64,000 bases of DNA. Source: Caballeronia sp. BR00000012568055 (lineage in GTDB: Bacteria > Pseudomonadota > Gammaproteobacteria > Burkholderiales > Burkholderiaceae). Under the pieces are notes generated by a model, which was not told where the DNA came from, did not search any database, and worked only from the letters and a program-made list of their open reading frames with translations. Shown here in pieces: positions 17,958 to 25,756 of this stretch (position 1 is the first letter of the stretch; each line of letters starts with the position of its first letter). A program made the position numbers and the translations under genes. The stretch is from the NCBI RefSeq assembly GCF_029439455.1, contig NZ_JAQFVG010000109.1, positions 60,467 through 124,466 on the forward strand, written 5' to 3'.

Positions 17958-19471
17958 GCGACGCCCTCAGCGACGCACTCGCGGCCTTCCGCATCGCGTT
18001 GGGCGATGACGCCGTCCTGACCGGCAACGCGCTCGATCCGTACCTCGATCCTTTCGCGCCCGGCGACGCCGCCACGCACGCGCCATCCGCCGCCGTGCTG
18101 CCGCGCGATGTCGATGCAGTGCGCGCGGTGCTCGGCATTGCGAACCGGTATCGCGTGCCGCTATGGAGTGTATCGACGGGGCGCAATTTCGCGTACGGCG
18201 GCGCGTCGCCGCGCGTGAAGGGCAGCGTCGTGCTCGATTTGCGGCGGATGAATCGAATTATCGACATCGATCAGACGCTGGGATTCGCGGTCGTGGAACC
18301 GGGCGTGACTTATTACGACTTGCATCGCGCGCTCGGTACGCCGCGCCGCTTTTGGGTCGATCCGCCTGCGGCGGGCTGGGGCAGCGTGATCGGCAATACG
18401 CTGGAGCGAGGCTACGGCACGACGCCTTATGGCGATCACGCGGCGCATCAGTGCGGCATGGAAGTGGTGCTCGCGAATGGCGATATCGTGCGCACGGGCA
18501 TGGGCGCGATGTCCGCGAGCCGCGCGTGGCAAGTCTTTCGGCCGGGTTTCGGGCCGTCTTACGACGACATGTTCATGCAGTCGAATTTCGGCGTGGTGAC
18601 CAAGCTCGGCGTGTGGCTGATGCCCGCGCCCGAAGGCTACATGATCTGTCGATACGCCTTCGCGCACGAAGACGATCTCGCGCAAATCGTCGATACGTTG
18701 CGGCCGCTTAAGCTCGACGGCACGATTCAAAGCCAGGCGGTGATCGAAAGCGCGGTGCGCTGGGCGGCGGGCGTTTCGGCGCGGCGCGAGTGGTACGACG
18801 GACCTGGCGCGATGCCCGATGACGCCATCGAAACGATGACGCGCAAGATCGGCATCGGCCGATGGAACCTGCGCTTTTGCCTGTACGGACCGCAATCGAT
18901 GGTCAACGCGCGGCGCGACATCATCCACGCGCGTTTTCAATCGATCGAAGGCGCGACGCTGTTCGAGATGCCGTATCGGAATGCCAGTGTGGAACCGGTC
19001 GGCGGCGGCGATCGCGCGCAAGTCGGCATTCCGAATATGGAAGCGTTCAATCTGCTCAACTGGCGCGGCGGCACGGGCGCGCATATCGATTTCTCGCCGA
19101 TCTGCGCGCCGCTCGGACGCGATGCCGCGCAACAGGCGCGCACGGTGCGCGAACGCGCGGCGCAATTCGGGCTCGATTATTACGGCGGTTTTACGATGGG
19201 CACGCGCGCCATGCATCATATTTTCGCGGCCATTTTCAATCGCGACGATGCGCAGCAATCGCATGCGGCGGGCGCGCTGATCGAGACGCTGATGCGTGAA
19301 TTCGGCGCGGCGGGATTTGGGCAATATCGGGCGCATCTGTCGGTGATGGACCTTGCCGCTTCGCAATACGATTTCAACGATCACGCCTTGATGCGCCTTT
19401 CGCGCACGATCAAAACCGCGCTCGATCCGAACGGCATTTTGTCGCCTGGCAAGCAGGGGATCTGGCCGTGA
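17954..19471 (+). CDS. VAO/4-cresol-dehydrogenase-type FAD-linked oxidoreductase
   Basis: 505 residues from TTG 17954; the frame extends further upstream but would overlap the whole lipoprotein gene. The PCMH-type FAD-binding domain has SVSTGRNFAYGGASPR and ERGYGTTPYGDHAAHQCGMEVVLANGD in the VAO style. The C-terminal half has GAHIDFSPI, GTRAMHHIF, QYRAHLSVMD and DPNGILSPGKQGIW, all close to vanillyl-alcohol oxidase and the 4-cresol dehydrogenase flavoprotein. From memory, the His of GAHIDFSPI corresponds to the FAD-linked His of VAO. The Tyr-Arg of QYRAH matches the pair that binds the phenolate. It should oxidise a para-substituted phenol. It is flanked by overlapping genes on both sides. 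No cytochrome partner is adjacent, unlike 4-cresol dehydrogenase, so either an oxidase or an unusual acceptor is expected. Confidence 0.88.
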   Translation: MSDALSDALAAFRIALGDDAVLTGNALDPYLDPFAPGDAATHAPSAAVLPRDVDAVRAVLGIANRYRVPLWSVSTGRNFAYGGASPRVKGSVVLDLRRMNRIIDIDQTLGFAVVEPGVTYYDLHRALGTPRRFWVDPPAAGWGSVIGNTLERGYGTTPYGDHAAHQCGMEVVLANGDIVRTGMGAMSASRAWQVFRPGFGPSYDDMFMQSNFGVVTKLGVWLMPAPEGYMICRYAFAHEDDLAQIVDTLRPLKLDGTIQSQAVIESAVRWAAGVSARREWYDGPGAMPDDAIETMTRKIGIGRWNLRFCLYGPQSMVNARRDIIHARFQSIEGATLFEMPYRNASVEPVGGGDRAQVGIPNMEAFNLLNWRGGTGAHIDFSPICAPLGRDAAQQARTVRERAAQFGLDYYGGFTMGTRAMHHIFAAIFNRDDAQQSHAAGALIETLMREFGAAGFGQYRAHLSVMDLAASQYDFNDHALMRLSRTIKTALDPNGILSPGKQGIWP

Positions 19472-19830
19472 AACTATCGCGGCGCGCGTTCATGTTGATG
19501 TCGATATCGTGCGCGGTGACGCTTGATGTGCGCGCGGGTTCGGGTGCGGGTTCGGGCACGCCGCGCATCGTCGTGATCGATGAAGCGTTGCGCGCGCATT
19601 GGCCGATAAAACCGCAAGACCGCATCACGCGCCTGAATGGCGATGCAGTTTGGCTATGGCACGACCATCTGCAACACGAAGCGCTGATCCACGGCGTCAC
19701 GCGTCCCGCCGACGCCTTCGTTCTCACGCGGCTTGCATCGGATATCGGCATGCGCGTAACGCAGCGCCCGATTGATACAGAAGCGGTGATTTGGTCAGTC
19801 GAGCGCATATCGACCATTTCGATAAAATGA
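19468..19830 (+). CDS. Tat-exported protein of unknown function
   Basis: 120 residues from GTG 19468, overlapping the flavoenzyme stop by four bases (GTGA). The N-terminus MKLSRRAFMLMSISCAV is a twin-arginine signal, so the mature protein of about 95 residues should be exported folded. There is no CxxCH heme site, so it is not the cytochrome expected beside a 4-cresol-dehydrogenase-like enzyme. A LWHDHLQHEAL stretch has three closely spaced His that could bind a metal. I do not recognise the family. Gene order makes it a likely partner or maturation factor for the flavoenzyme. Confidence 0.75.
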   Translation: MKLSRRAFMLMSISCAVTLDVRAGSGAGSGTPRIVVIDEALRAHWPIKPQDRITRLNGDAVWLWHDHLQHEALIHGVTRPADAFVLTRLASDIGMRVTQRPIDTEAVIWSVERISTISIK

Positions 19831-19865
19831 CCGATGCCTTCATATTGCCGTGCAAGGATGAAACG

Positions 19866-20231
19866 ATGGACTCAACGGACACGTCCGCCATTACCGGCTG
19901 GCACGCCCATATTTACTTCGATGCTTCCAGCCGCGATTCAGCGTGGCAATTGCGGCAGCTTATCGAAACGCACTTCGCAGGCGAATTGCAAAGCGGACGG
20001 CTGACGCTGGGCCGCTTTCACGAGCGCCCGGTCGGACCGCATCCGCAATGGTCGTTTCAACTCGGATTCGGCAGCGAAAATCTAACGCCGATGCTGTCGT
20101 GGCTCGCGCTCAATCATGGCGCGCTCGATGTCTTTATGCATCCCAATACGGGCGATGCTTTGAAGGATCATCGTGATTCGGCGGTGTGGATCGGCCGGTC
20201 ATACGACTTGATACTCGACCGGCTGATGTAA
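19866..20231 (+). CDS. DOPA 4,5-dioxygenase-like protein
   Basis: 121 residues from ATG 19866, preceded by AAGGA at seven bases; an in-frame ATG at 19827 overlapping the previous stop is the alternative. The motifs GWHAHIYFD, HERPVGPHPQWSFQLGF and FMHPNTGDALKDH match the DOPA 4,5-dioxygenase family (COG3805), with several conserved His for a non-heme Fe(II). Family members cleave catechols extradiol. Placed last in a unit with a phenol-oxidising flavoenzyme, it suggests a short aromatic-breakdown route in which ring hydroxylation or side-chain oxidation precedes ring opening. The substrate is not known. A two-way hairpin follows. Confidence 0.82.
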   Translation: MDSTDTSAITGWHAHIYFDASSRDSAWQLRQLIETHFAGELQSGRLTLGRFHERPVGPHPQWSFQLGFGSENLTPMLSWLALNHGALDVFMHPNTGDALKDHRDSAVWIGRSYDLILDRLM

Positions 20232-20233
20232 AG

Positions 20234-20258
20234 AAAAAGGCGGAACGAGGTCCGCCTT
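20234..20258 (-). terminator. terminator between convergent genes
   Basis: 8-bp stem AAGGCGGA/TCCGCCTT (20237-20244 with 20251-20258) and a 6-base loop. On the minus strand it is followed by T5C, ending the phasin transcript. On the plus strand it is followed by TTGTTTC, so it may also stop the aromatic unit. Confidence 0.85.
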
Positions 20259-20266
20259 GTTTCGGA

Positions 20267-20830
20267 TTACTTCTTCGCGCTGGTCGCTTTCGATGTCGCG
20301 CGCACTGCGGTTTGCGTGGCGACGCTTGCATCGTTCTGCGCCGCCTCGACAACCTTGTTCGCTGCCTGTTTCGCCGCTTCATAAGCCGAATTCGCGGATT
20401 CGGTCGCGGCATCGATCGCCGATCTCCACGCGTTCACGACCACTTCGCTGCCGGCAGGCGCGTTGCTCGCGAAGCTATCGACCAGTGCCTGCGCATTGCG
20501 CTGCGACTTGCCGAGTTGCTCCTGAAACGCATCGACGTACACGCCGCGCACGCCCGAGCCGATTTCATAAACCTGTTGCCAGTACGCCTGAACACGCTGC
20601 GCGCCGAGCTGCGCATGCTGATTCTGCAAAGCGAAAAATTCCTGCGGACCGCGCGCGGTGTACGTTTTCGCAACCAGCGCCTGATGCTCGGCAAGCGCCG
20701 CGCGCAAGGTCTGCGCGTTCAGTTCGAACAGCTTTTCGAAACCTTCGAACGCGCGGGCCGCGAAACCGAAACTCGCATCCAAACCTGCCTTTTGTGCTGC
20801 TAGAAGATTTTCCGGCGCAAGACTGCTCAT
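20267..20830 (-). CDS. phaP: phasin family protein
   Basis: 187 residues, nearly all amphipathic helix, with MSSLAPENLLAAQKAGLDASFGFAARAFEG at the N-terminus and an Ala/Lys/Ser-rich tail (ATSKATSAKK), as in Burkholderia-type PhaP. Phasins coat polyhydroxyalkanoate granules and limit their coalescence. GGAGT lies before ATG 20830. The gene is monocistronic with its own terminator. The 540 bases upstream contain a strong palindrome that may be an operator. No other PHA gene is near, which is usual for phasin paralogues. Several phasins are normally encoded per genome in this group. Confidence 0.9.
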   Translation of the reverse strand: MSSLAPENLLAAQKAGLDASFGFAARAFEGFEKLFELNAQTLRAALAEHQALVAKTYTARGPQEFFALQNQHAQLGAQRVQAYWQQVYEIGSGVRGVYVDAFQEQLGKSQRNAQALVDSFASNAPAGSEVVVNAWRSAIDAATESANSAYEAAKQAANKVVEAAQNDASVATQTAVRATSKATSAKK

Positions 20831-21374
20831 ACTGGACTCCAGGTGAAAGTTACCTATTGGATTTGCAATGCTTTGTGCGATGCAGCGGACAAATCATTCT
20901 AAAGATTGCGTCGCGAGTGTCAATTGCGTTTTCCCGCGCGACCGATTAACGCCAATGATATTCGCTTCAAATATTGGCGCATGAATGCCGAAAGGCGCTT
21001 AAAGGAATATTGACTTCAGCATGCATTTATTTCTGCCGATATTGGTATACCAAAATTCGGCGGACAAGCGTGCGCTTTCGAATAGACCGAACGGACGTTC
21101 AGTAAGAAGCTGCCTCAATGCAGACGTTTGGCGTGCGCGGCCATCATCCGCAGTGATTCTTTTTTGAGATGCGTTGTTTCCCTAGTTGACGCATTGATGC
21201 TCGAATTGGAAGAATCTCGCATTGCAGCAAATCGCGCAATAAAAGGTAATGCGTCTGCGGATTAAGGGCGTGAGTTTGTCACTGCCTCGTCACTGTGACT
21301 CCGTACGATTCCCACCTGCGCAAATCGAGCCGGCGCTGAACGGCATAGTTTATAAATCGAGAGACTGAAAGAAA
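20831..21374. promoter_or_regulatory. long AT-richer intergenic region with GntR-type palindrome
   Basis: 540 bases without a credible gene between the divergent phasin and HTH genes. The perfect 12-bp palindrome TTGGTATACCAA at 21042-21053 is enclosed by GCCGA (21035-21039) and TCGGC (21057-21061). It resembles operators of FadR/PdhR-subfamily GntR regulators (TTGGT-n-ACCAA). It is about 210 bases upstream of the phasin start and 320 upstream of the HTH gene. No GntR gene of that type is in the window. Confidence 0.45.
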
Positions 21375-21650
21375 ATGGGGCGTCATTCCCAAACCATCGG
21401 ACATCTGGAACGTAGTCACGAAGACAACGCATTGCGGCGCGCCATCGCCGCGAGACTCGACCGGGCCATGCAGAAAGGCAATATCAGTTCGGCTAAAGCC
21501 GCCGATTGGCTCGATGTCAGCGAGCACGACGTGCAATTCTGGCGGCGCGGCATTACGGTGCCGCCGCTCGACGCCTTCAACCGCATTGCGAAGGCGCTCG
21601 ATCTGGACGTGCACTGGCTGTGCACGGGGCAGTCAGCCAGCGTCAACTGA
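21375..21650 (+). CDS. small helix-turn-helix protein, XRE-like
   Basis: 91 residues. A central helix-turn-helix (LDRAMQKGNISSAKAADWLDVSEHDVQFWRRG) and the C-terminal IAKALDLDVHWLCTG are typical of phage-repressor-like (Cro/C1) domains, in which the last phrase usually reads LGVSVDWLLTG. There is only the DNA-binding domain, so it is probably a small repressor. The start has a weak purine-rich site (GAAAGAAA). It stands alone between a long intergenic region and a convergent transporter gene. The target is unknown; it may act on its own upstream region. Confidence 0.8.
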   Translation: MGRHSQTIGHLERSHEDNALRRAIAARLDRAMQKGNISSAKAADWLDVSEHDVQFWRRGITVPPLDAFNRIAKALDLDVHWLCTGQSASVN

Positions 21651-21669
21651 CAACTGATTGCGCTCGCGT

Positions 21670-22617
21670 TCAGTCGATCGACTGAGCGATGGTATCCGCT
21701 GCCGACGGCTTTCGCCCATGCAGCAACACGGTGCCGATGCCGCTCGCCGCAATCACGCACATGCCGATCGCCATCCACATGTCGGGAAGCTGGCCGAACA
21801 GCAGCCAGCTATAAAACGCGGCAAACGCCAATTGAGCGTAGGAAAACGGCGTCAGCACCGAGAGCGGCGCGCGCTTGAGCGCCTGAAGCATCAGCAGATG
21901 GCCGCCGGTCGCCACGCTCGCCATCAGCGCGACCAGCAGCCAATTGTTGAAGCTCACGCGTCCGAGCGCGGGCAGCGTTTCGGCCTGGTCCATCCACACC
22001 AGCACGCAGAGCACCAGCGTCGCAAAAAACGCGGTGAGGAAGTTCGTGGTGAGGGCGTCGTCGACGCGTGACAGATGGCTCGACACGACCTGGAAGCACG
22101 CGAAGGTCGCCGCCGCGCCGATCGGAAACACCACGGTCCAGGTGAACTGGCTGCCGCCCGGCCGCACCACCAGCACCATGCCGATAAAACCGAGCACGAC
22201 CATCGCCCATTTGCTGCGCGGCACGTCGTCTTTGAGCACGAGGGCGGCGAGCAGCGTGGAGATAAGCGGCGCGAGCATGGCCAGCGAAGTCGTGACCGGA
22301 AGCGGCAAGTGCCGCAGACCGGCAAACGTGCAGGCGGAATTGGCGAGCAACATCATGGCGCGGAAAATCTGCAACTTCGCGTTGCCCGTGCGGAACATGT
22401 TGAGCACGCCGCGCCGTCCTTGCCAGATTCCCAGCACGACCGCCTGAAAAATGTAGCGGACCCAAAGCAGGGCCAGCAGCGGAACCGCCGCGCCAATCAC
22501 TTTGATGGTGGAGTCGCTGGCGGCGAATGTCGCCGTGGTCGCGATCATTATGAAGATGCCGGCACCGGTGGTATCGGTACCAACTGCGAATCGCGCCTTG
22601 CCGCCTAGCGTTGCCAT
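21670..22617 (-). CDS. drug/metabolite transporter (EamA family)
   Basis: 315 residues with about ten hydrophobic helices arranged as two EamA repeats (first half to about 155, second half from about 165). Family features include SDSTIKVIGAAVPLLALLWVRY early, and LAPLISTLLAALVLKD and FGQLPDMWMAIGMCVIAASG at the repeat ends. It is an inner-membrane exporter of the DMT superfamily, often for amino acids or other metabolites; the substrate cannot be read from sequence. GAGAG precedes the ATG. A perfect 7-3-7 dyad lies 70 bases upstream and could be an operator. Confidence 0.88.
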   Translation of the reverse strand: MATLGGKARFAVGTDTTGAGIFIMIATTATFAASDSTIKVIGAAVPLLALLWVRYIFQAVVLGIWQGRRGVLNMFRTGNAKLQIFRAMMLLANSACTFAGLRHLPLPVTTSLAMLAPLISTLLAALVLKDDVPRSKWAMVVLGFIGMVLVVRPGGSQFTWTVVFPIGAAATFACFQVVSSHLSRVDDALTTNFLTAFFATLVLCVLVWMDQAETLPALGRVSFNNWLLVALMASVATGGHLLMLQALKRAPLSVLTPFSYAQLAFAAFYSWLLFGQLPDMWMAIGMCVIAASGIGTVLLHGRKPSAADTIAQSID

Positions 22618-22686
22618 CGATCTCTCATGGTTTCGGCCGCATCTCGAACGCGCCGGGCGGCGGTTCTGCGACGGCCTTCAAAGAAC

Positions 22687-22703
22687 ACGGCGTTCTACGC
22701 CGT
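22687..22703. promoter_or_regulatory. 17-base dyad upstream of the EamA transporter
   Basis: ACGGCGT-TCT-ACGCCGT is a perfect 7-3-7 inverted repeat 70 bases before the transporter start. A second short palindrome, GTTCTTTAGAAC, lies near 22750. The remainder of the 410-base gap up to 23028 shows no convincing gene. Confidence 0.35.
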
Positions 22704-23028
22704 TACTTCATTGTCCGGACAACGATCAACCGTGGCAAGAAAACAGAAAGGTTCTTTAGAACGTGTTGTGCGCAGGTCACGGCGCGTTAAATGTACTAGA
22801 CGGTTCGGCCAATTTATTCTTGGCAAGTTGTGCGTGCTTGTCTATTTAGAAAATCGCGCGATCGTTCGCCGTTATTTTAGGGTGACGAAATGATTTGTCT
22901 CGCGCATCTCATCCATATCCAACAGATCACGAACAAAACGCTCGATTGTTTTAATCAAAAGCTTTCCCAAGCGTCATTTGCCGTCTACATTTAAAGTAGT
23001 TTCTCAACTGCGTACGCAGGAGGCGGCG

Positions 23029-23208
23029 ATGACCATGAGGACGCGGCAAGTCGTTCGCATGCTGGCGACGTTTCGTCATTCCGCCCGTTGCAGAGTGGTG
23101 CGCGCGGCAAAGGCTCAGGAAGCGCTAAAGCTCGCTCAAGAAGAAGCCGATGAGAAAGAACGCATCGCTGTGGCTTTGGCGGAAATGACGCCGGAGCGCA
23201 GGCACTGA
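23029..23208 (+). CDS. small hypothetical protein
   Basis: 59 residues from ATG 23029, which has a perfect AGGAGG five bases upstream. The N-terminal half is basic (MTMRTRQVVRMLATFRHSARCR). The C-terminal half is a charged helix (AKAQEALKLAQEEADEKERIAVAL) that could form a coiled coil. No signal peptide and no known family. It ends against the convergent gene with no gap. Confidence rests on the ribosome-binding site and the helical, protein-like composition. Confidence 0.6.
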   Translation: MTMRTRQVVRMLATFRHSARCRVVRAAKAQEALKLAQEEADEKERIAVALAEMTPERRH

Positions 23209-23643
23209 TCAAACACGCGCCGCGTTTCTAAAGGGCGAGGAGCGCCAATGGCCGGTGGCATCTTTGATTGCGACAGCGCCGTGTTCGTGCAGCATATCGG
23301 CGATGGCGGCCGGTTTGATTTCATCGGTGATGCGTATGACAAGCAGCGTTCGCTCACGCGTGGCATCGTCGGCGGCTTTGGGCTTATTTGCATAGCACGG
23401 CGAAGCCACGTCCGCCACATAGCGATTCTTTGAACCTGTCACACCTTGATGCTCGCCATGCGCAATGTATTCGGCATCATCTTCTTCATGAGCGGGTGGA
23501 GGAAATGCGTCCATGTCGATATCGTCACGCCCCGCGCGATACAAATGCGCATGATCACGCTTTAATCCTGCCAGTTGCAGCGCGCGTAGAGCATCGTGAC
23601 CATCGCGCCATGACGCGAATACGCCGGTTATCACTTGATTCAT
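23209..23643 (-). CDS. hypothetical stress-type protein
   Basis: 144 residues, with GGAG before the ATG. It begins MNQVITGVFASWRDGHDALRALQLAGL, the opening of the general-stress-protein-17M-like / YflT-type fold. It lacks the Gly-rich repeat of that family and instead continues with an acidic middle (PPPAHEEDDAEYI) and a beta-rich end (TLLVIRITDEIKPAAIADMLHEHGAVAIKD). The C-terminal half reads like an ACT-like half-domain. It is monocistronic, between two small plus-strand genes. The role is unknown; stress response is a guess from the N-terminal resemblance and the neighbours. Confidence 0.7.
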   Translation of the reverse strand: MNQVITGVFASWRDGHDALRALQLAGLKRDHAHLYRAGRDDIDMDAFPPPAHEEDDAEYIAHGEHQGVTGSKNRYVADVASPCYANKPKAADDATRERTLLVIRITDEIKPAAIADMLHEHGAVAIKDATGHWRSSPFRNAARV

Positions 23644-23882
23644 GGTCGCCTCCGAATGTGCCTCTGACTGGCTCGCTTATTCTTCATATTAGTCCAGCAA
23701 CACACGTTCCCGCATGACAGTCCGAAAGCTTGGAAGCACGCTAAGAAATGCGCGGCGCGCAAGGAAAATGCCGGGTTGCGACCCCAACGCCAATCACCTA
23801 AAGTAAGTGACCTGATGCAGTGAGTTGTTTTACCCGGCAATGCGCGCGCGGGCAGATGCGCGTTTTTCGTGAGGTAAGAAAA

Positions 23883-24263
23883 ATGGCGAAAGCCTGCGCG
23901 TGGGCGTTTCTGTTTTTGGCGTTAATGACTCGCGTCGCGTACGCGGCACCATGCTATAACGACGGCGATGTCGTTACGCTCGAAGGCAAGGCAACCCGCC
24001 AGGCACCGCGCGATGCGGACGCCTCGTCCAAGCCTGCGTGGGTGCTGGCGTTGAGTAATCCCGTCTGTGTTCTTACTGCCGCTGCGGGTCAGGGCGCGAA
24101 GCAGCAAAGCACCATTTCCGCTGTGCAGATTATCGACGCCGTGCCAACAGAAAACGCGCGCATTCAACTTACCGGCAAGTTAATCACCGGCAATCTCAGC
24201 ACGTACTATGCGGTTCCCAATGCAATATGGGTGCTTAAGGAACGCGTATTATCCGGCCAATAA
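23883..24263 (+). CDS. secreted DUF4431-like protein
   Basis: 126 residues from ATG 23883, with GAGG ten bases upstream; the longer frame to 23820 is not needed. A signal peptide (AWAFLFLALMTRVAYA) is followed by APCYNDGDVVTLEGKA. Further on are WVLALSNPVCVLTA and IQLTGKLITGNLSTYYAVPNAIWV, a small beta-barrel layout with two Cys. This matches DUF4431-type periplasmic proteins of unknown role. A perfect inverted repeat follows the stop. Confidence 0.75.
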   Translation: MAKACAWAFLFLALMTRVAYAAPCYNDGDVVTLEGKATRQAPRDADASSKPAWVLALSNPVCVLTAAAGQGAKQQSTISAVQIIDAVPTENARIQLTGKLITGNLSTYYAVPNAIWVLKERVLSGQ

Positions 24264-24270
24264 CAACTAC

Positions 24271-24303
24271 GCTTAAGCGTTGCGTTTCTCAAAACGCTTA
24301 AGC
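24271..24303. repeat. 11-bp inverted repeat between convergent genes
   Basis: GCTTAAGCGTT (24271-24281) and AACGCTTAAGC (24293-24303) with an 11-base loop. The right arm runs into the last codons of the minus-strand small gene. There is no T tract on either strand; it probably folds at the 3' ends of both transcripts. Confidence 0.55.
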
Positions 24304-24465
24304 CGCCTTAGCCTGACACTTGCAATATTCAGCCACTACAAACTGCAGCGTTCGATGATCGAGCTTGCGTTCTTCAGCGAAGCGCATGATGGCATCGAGT
24401 TGCTGGCCGCTGCAGCGAAATGCCTCACGCCGTGGCGTAGCCGGTTTTTTCTTGTTCGTAGTCAT
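24298..24465 (-). CDS. small hypothetical protein
   Basis: 55 residues from ATG 24465 to TAA 24298. AGAAGAGGA is placed correctly upstream. The protein starts MTTNKKKPATPRREAF, is basic at the front, and continues as a helix with CSGQQLDAIMRFAEERKLDHRTLQ and ends VAEYCKCQAKAA. Three Cys are present, two of them as CKC near the end. No family recognised. The good start site and protein-like sequence support it being real. It lies between the DUF4431 gene and the HtrA-like gene. Confidence 0.6.
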   Translation of the reverse strand: MTTNKKKPATPRREAFRCSGQQLDAIMRFAEERKLDHRTLQFVVAEYCKCQAKAA

Positions 24466-24618
24466 GGCAATCCTCTTCTAAGGACCTTCCCCGACAAGGT
24501 CAAACGGGTTAAAGGCTGACCCGTGTGCGCGCTTGTTTGCTTGATGCTTTTTATTTCTTGATGGCGTTATTACACCTGATATTTGTCTGATTAACTGGCT
24601 GTTAGCGCACACAGTAGC

Positions 24619-24660
24619 CCGGACACGAAGCACAGCGCAAAGCGTGGGCCTGATGTCCGG
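24619..24660 (-). repeat. imperfect hairpin downstream of the HtrA-like gene
   Basis: CCGGACA (24619-24625) pairs with TGTCCGG (24654-24660), with further inner pairing around GCGCAAAGC. It lies just past the stop of the minus-strand protease gene and in the leader of the 55-residue gene. There is no T run, so terminator activity would need Rho. Confidence 0.4.
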
Positions 24661-24671
24661 ACAGTTATCGA

Positions 24672-25703
24672 TCAGATGCTCTGCTCGACTGGTGTGATAT
24701 CGATGTCGAGCTTTTGCGAACCACGCAGCACGGTGACCTTTACCACCTGTTCGATACGCGATGCATCGAACATACGCTGCAAGGCGTCCACGCTATCGAT
24801 ACTCACGCCATCTATCGCAACGATTCGGTCACCGATATGAATATCGCCTAAAGCGGCCGGACTGCCCTTGACGATTTCCATCACGTGTACGCCGCTTGCG
24901 GCCGTGAGTTCGAAGTAGCGTTGCACTCGGCGCGATATCGGCGTCGTCGTGCCCGCTACGCCGATATACGCGCGACGCACGCGGCCGTGCGCGAAGATCT
25001 GCATGATGACCCACTTCGCGGTATCGATCGCTGTAGCAAAGGAAATCGCCTGCGCGCCCGCGATAATCGCCGTATTGACGCCAATCACCTGTCCCGCCGA
25101 ATTGATCAGCGGGCCGCCCGAATTACCGGGATTGAGCGCGGCATCCGTTTGAATGACGTCGTAAATCATGCGGCCCGACGTGGAGCGCAAAGTGCGCCCA
25201 AGTGCTGAAACAACGCCGGTCGTAACCGTTTGTGCAAGCCCCAGCGGATTGCCCACGGCAATCGCAATCTGCCCGACGCGAAGGCTGGCCGAATCGCCCA
25301 ATTCGACTTGTGGCAAAGGTTCTGGCGAGCCGATACGCAGCACCGCGAGATCGCTCGCAGGGTCGTCGCCAACGAGATCGGCATGAAAGCGGCCGCCGTC
25401 TGCAAGCGTGACGGTGATTCGCGTGGACCCGTGAACCACGTGACTATTGGTGAGCAAGTAACCATCGGGCGTAAAAATAAAGCCCGAACCCGTGCCGCCG
25501 GACGGACGCTTCACGCCGCGCGCATCGGCAATTTCGCGCTCCACGGCAATGAATACGACGGCTTGCTGCACGCGTTCGAGTGCGCCGATGACCGTGCGCG
25601 AATAGGCATCGAGCAGGGCGGTATCGTCGAGCGGCGATGAAGAAGAGGCGGCGTCTTGCGGGCTGCGCGCAAGATCGTCAATGAACTGTGGTCGGCTTCC
25701 CAT
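24672..25703 (-). CDS. HtrA-like trypsin-type serine protease with PDZ domain, no signal peptide
   Basis: 343 residues from ATG 25703, where GGGAG gives the start; 25736 is an alternative. The catalytic triad is complete: His88 in LLTNSHVVHG, Asp118 in DDPASDLAVLRIG and Ser195 in NPGNSGGPLI. One PDZ domain follows (about 250-335: GVHVMEIVKGSPAALGDIHIGDRIVAIDGV). DegP/DegS homologues carry a signal peptide or anchor. Here the first 60 residues are hydrophilic (SSSSPLDDTALLDAYS), so the protein should be cytoplasmic or use another route. It is a protein quality-control protease by family. It lies in a run of stress-related genes next to Ap4A phosphorylase. Confidence 0.9.
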   Translation of the reverse strand: MGSRPQFIDDLARSPQDAASSSSPLDDTALLDAYSRTVIGALERVQQAVVFIAVEREIADARGVKRPSGGTGSGFIFTPDGYLLTNSHVVHGSTRITVTLADGGRFHADLVGDDPASDLAVLRIGSPEPLPQVELGDSASLRVGQIAIAVGNPLGLAQTVTTGVVSALGRTLRSTSGRMIYDVIQTDAALNPGNSGGPLINSAGQVIGVNTAIIAGAQAISFATAIDTAKWVIMQIFAHGRVRRAYIGVAGTTTPISRRVQRYFELTAASGVHVMEIVKGSPAALGDIHIGDRIVAIDGVSIDSVDALQRMFDASRIEQVVKVTVLRGSQKLDIDITPVEQSI

Positions 25704-25756
25704 GTGATGGACTCCCGGATATCTGGAATCCGACATGCGGGCTTTCGGTGCCTATT

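Noticed and set aside
22889..22993. Possible 34-residue gene (MICLAHLIHIQQ...) after AGGGTG
   Set aside because: The ribosome-binding site is fair, but the peptide is very short with no recognisable feature and the composition is like the surrounding non-coding sequence.
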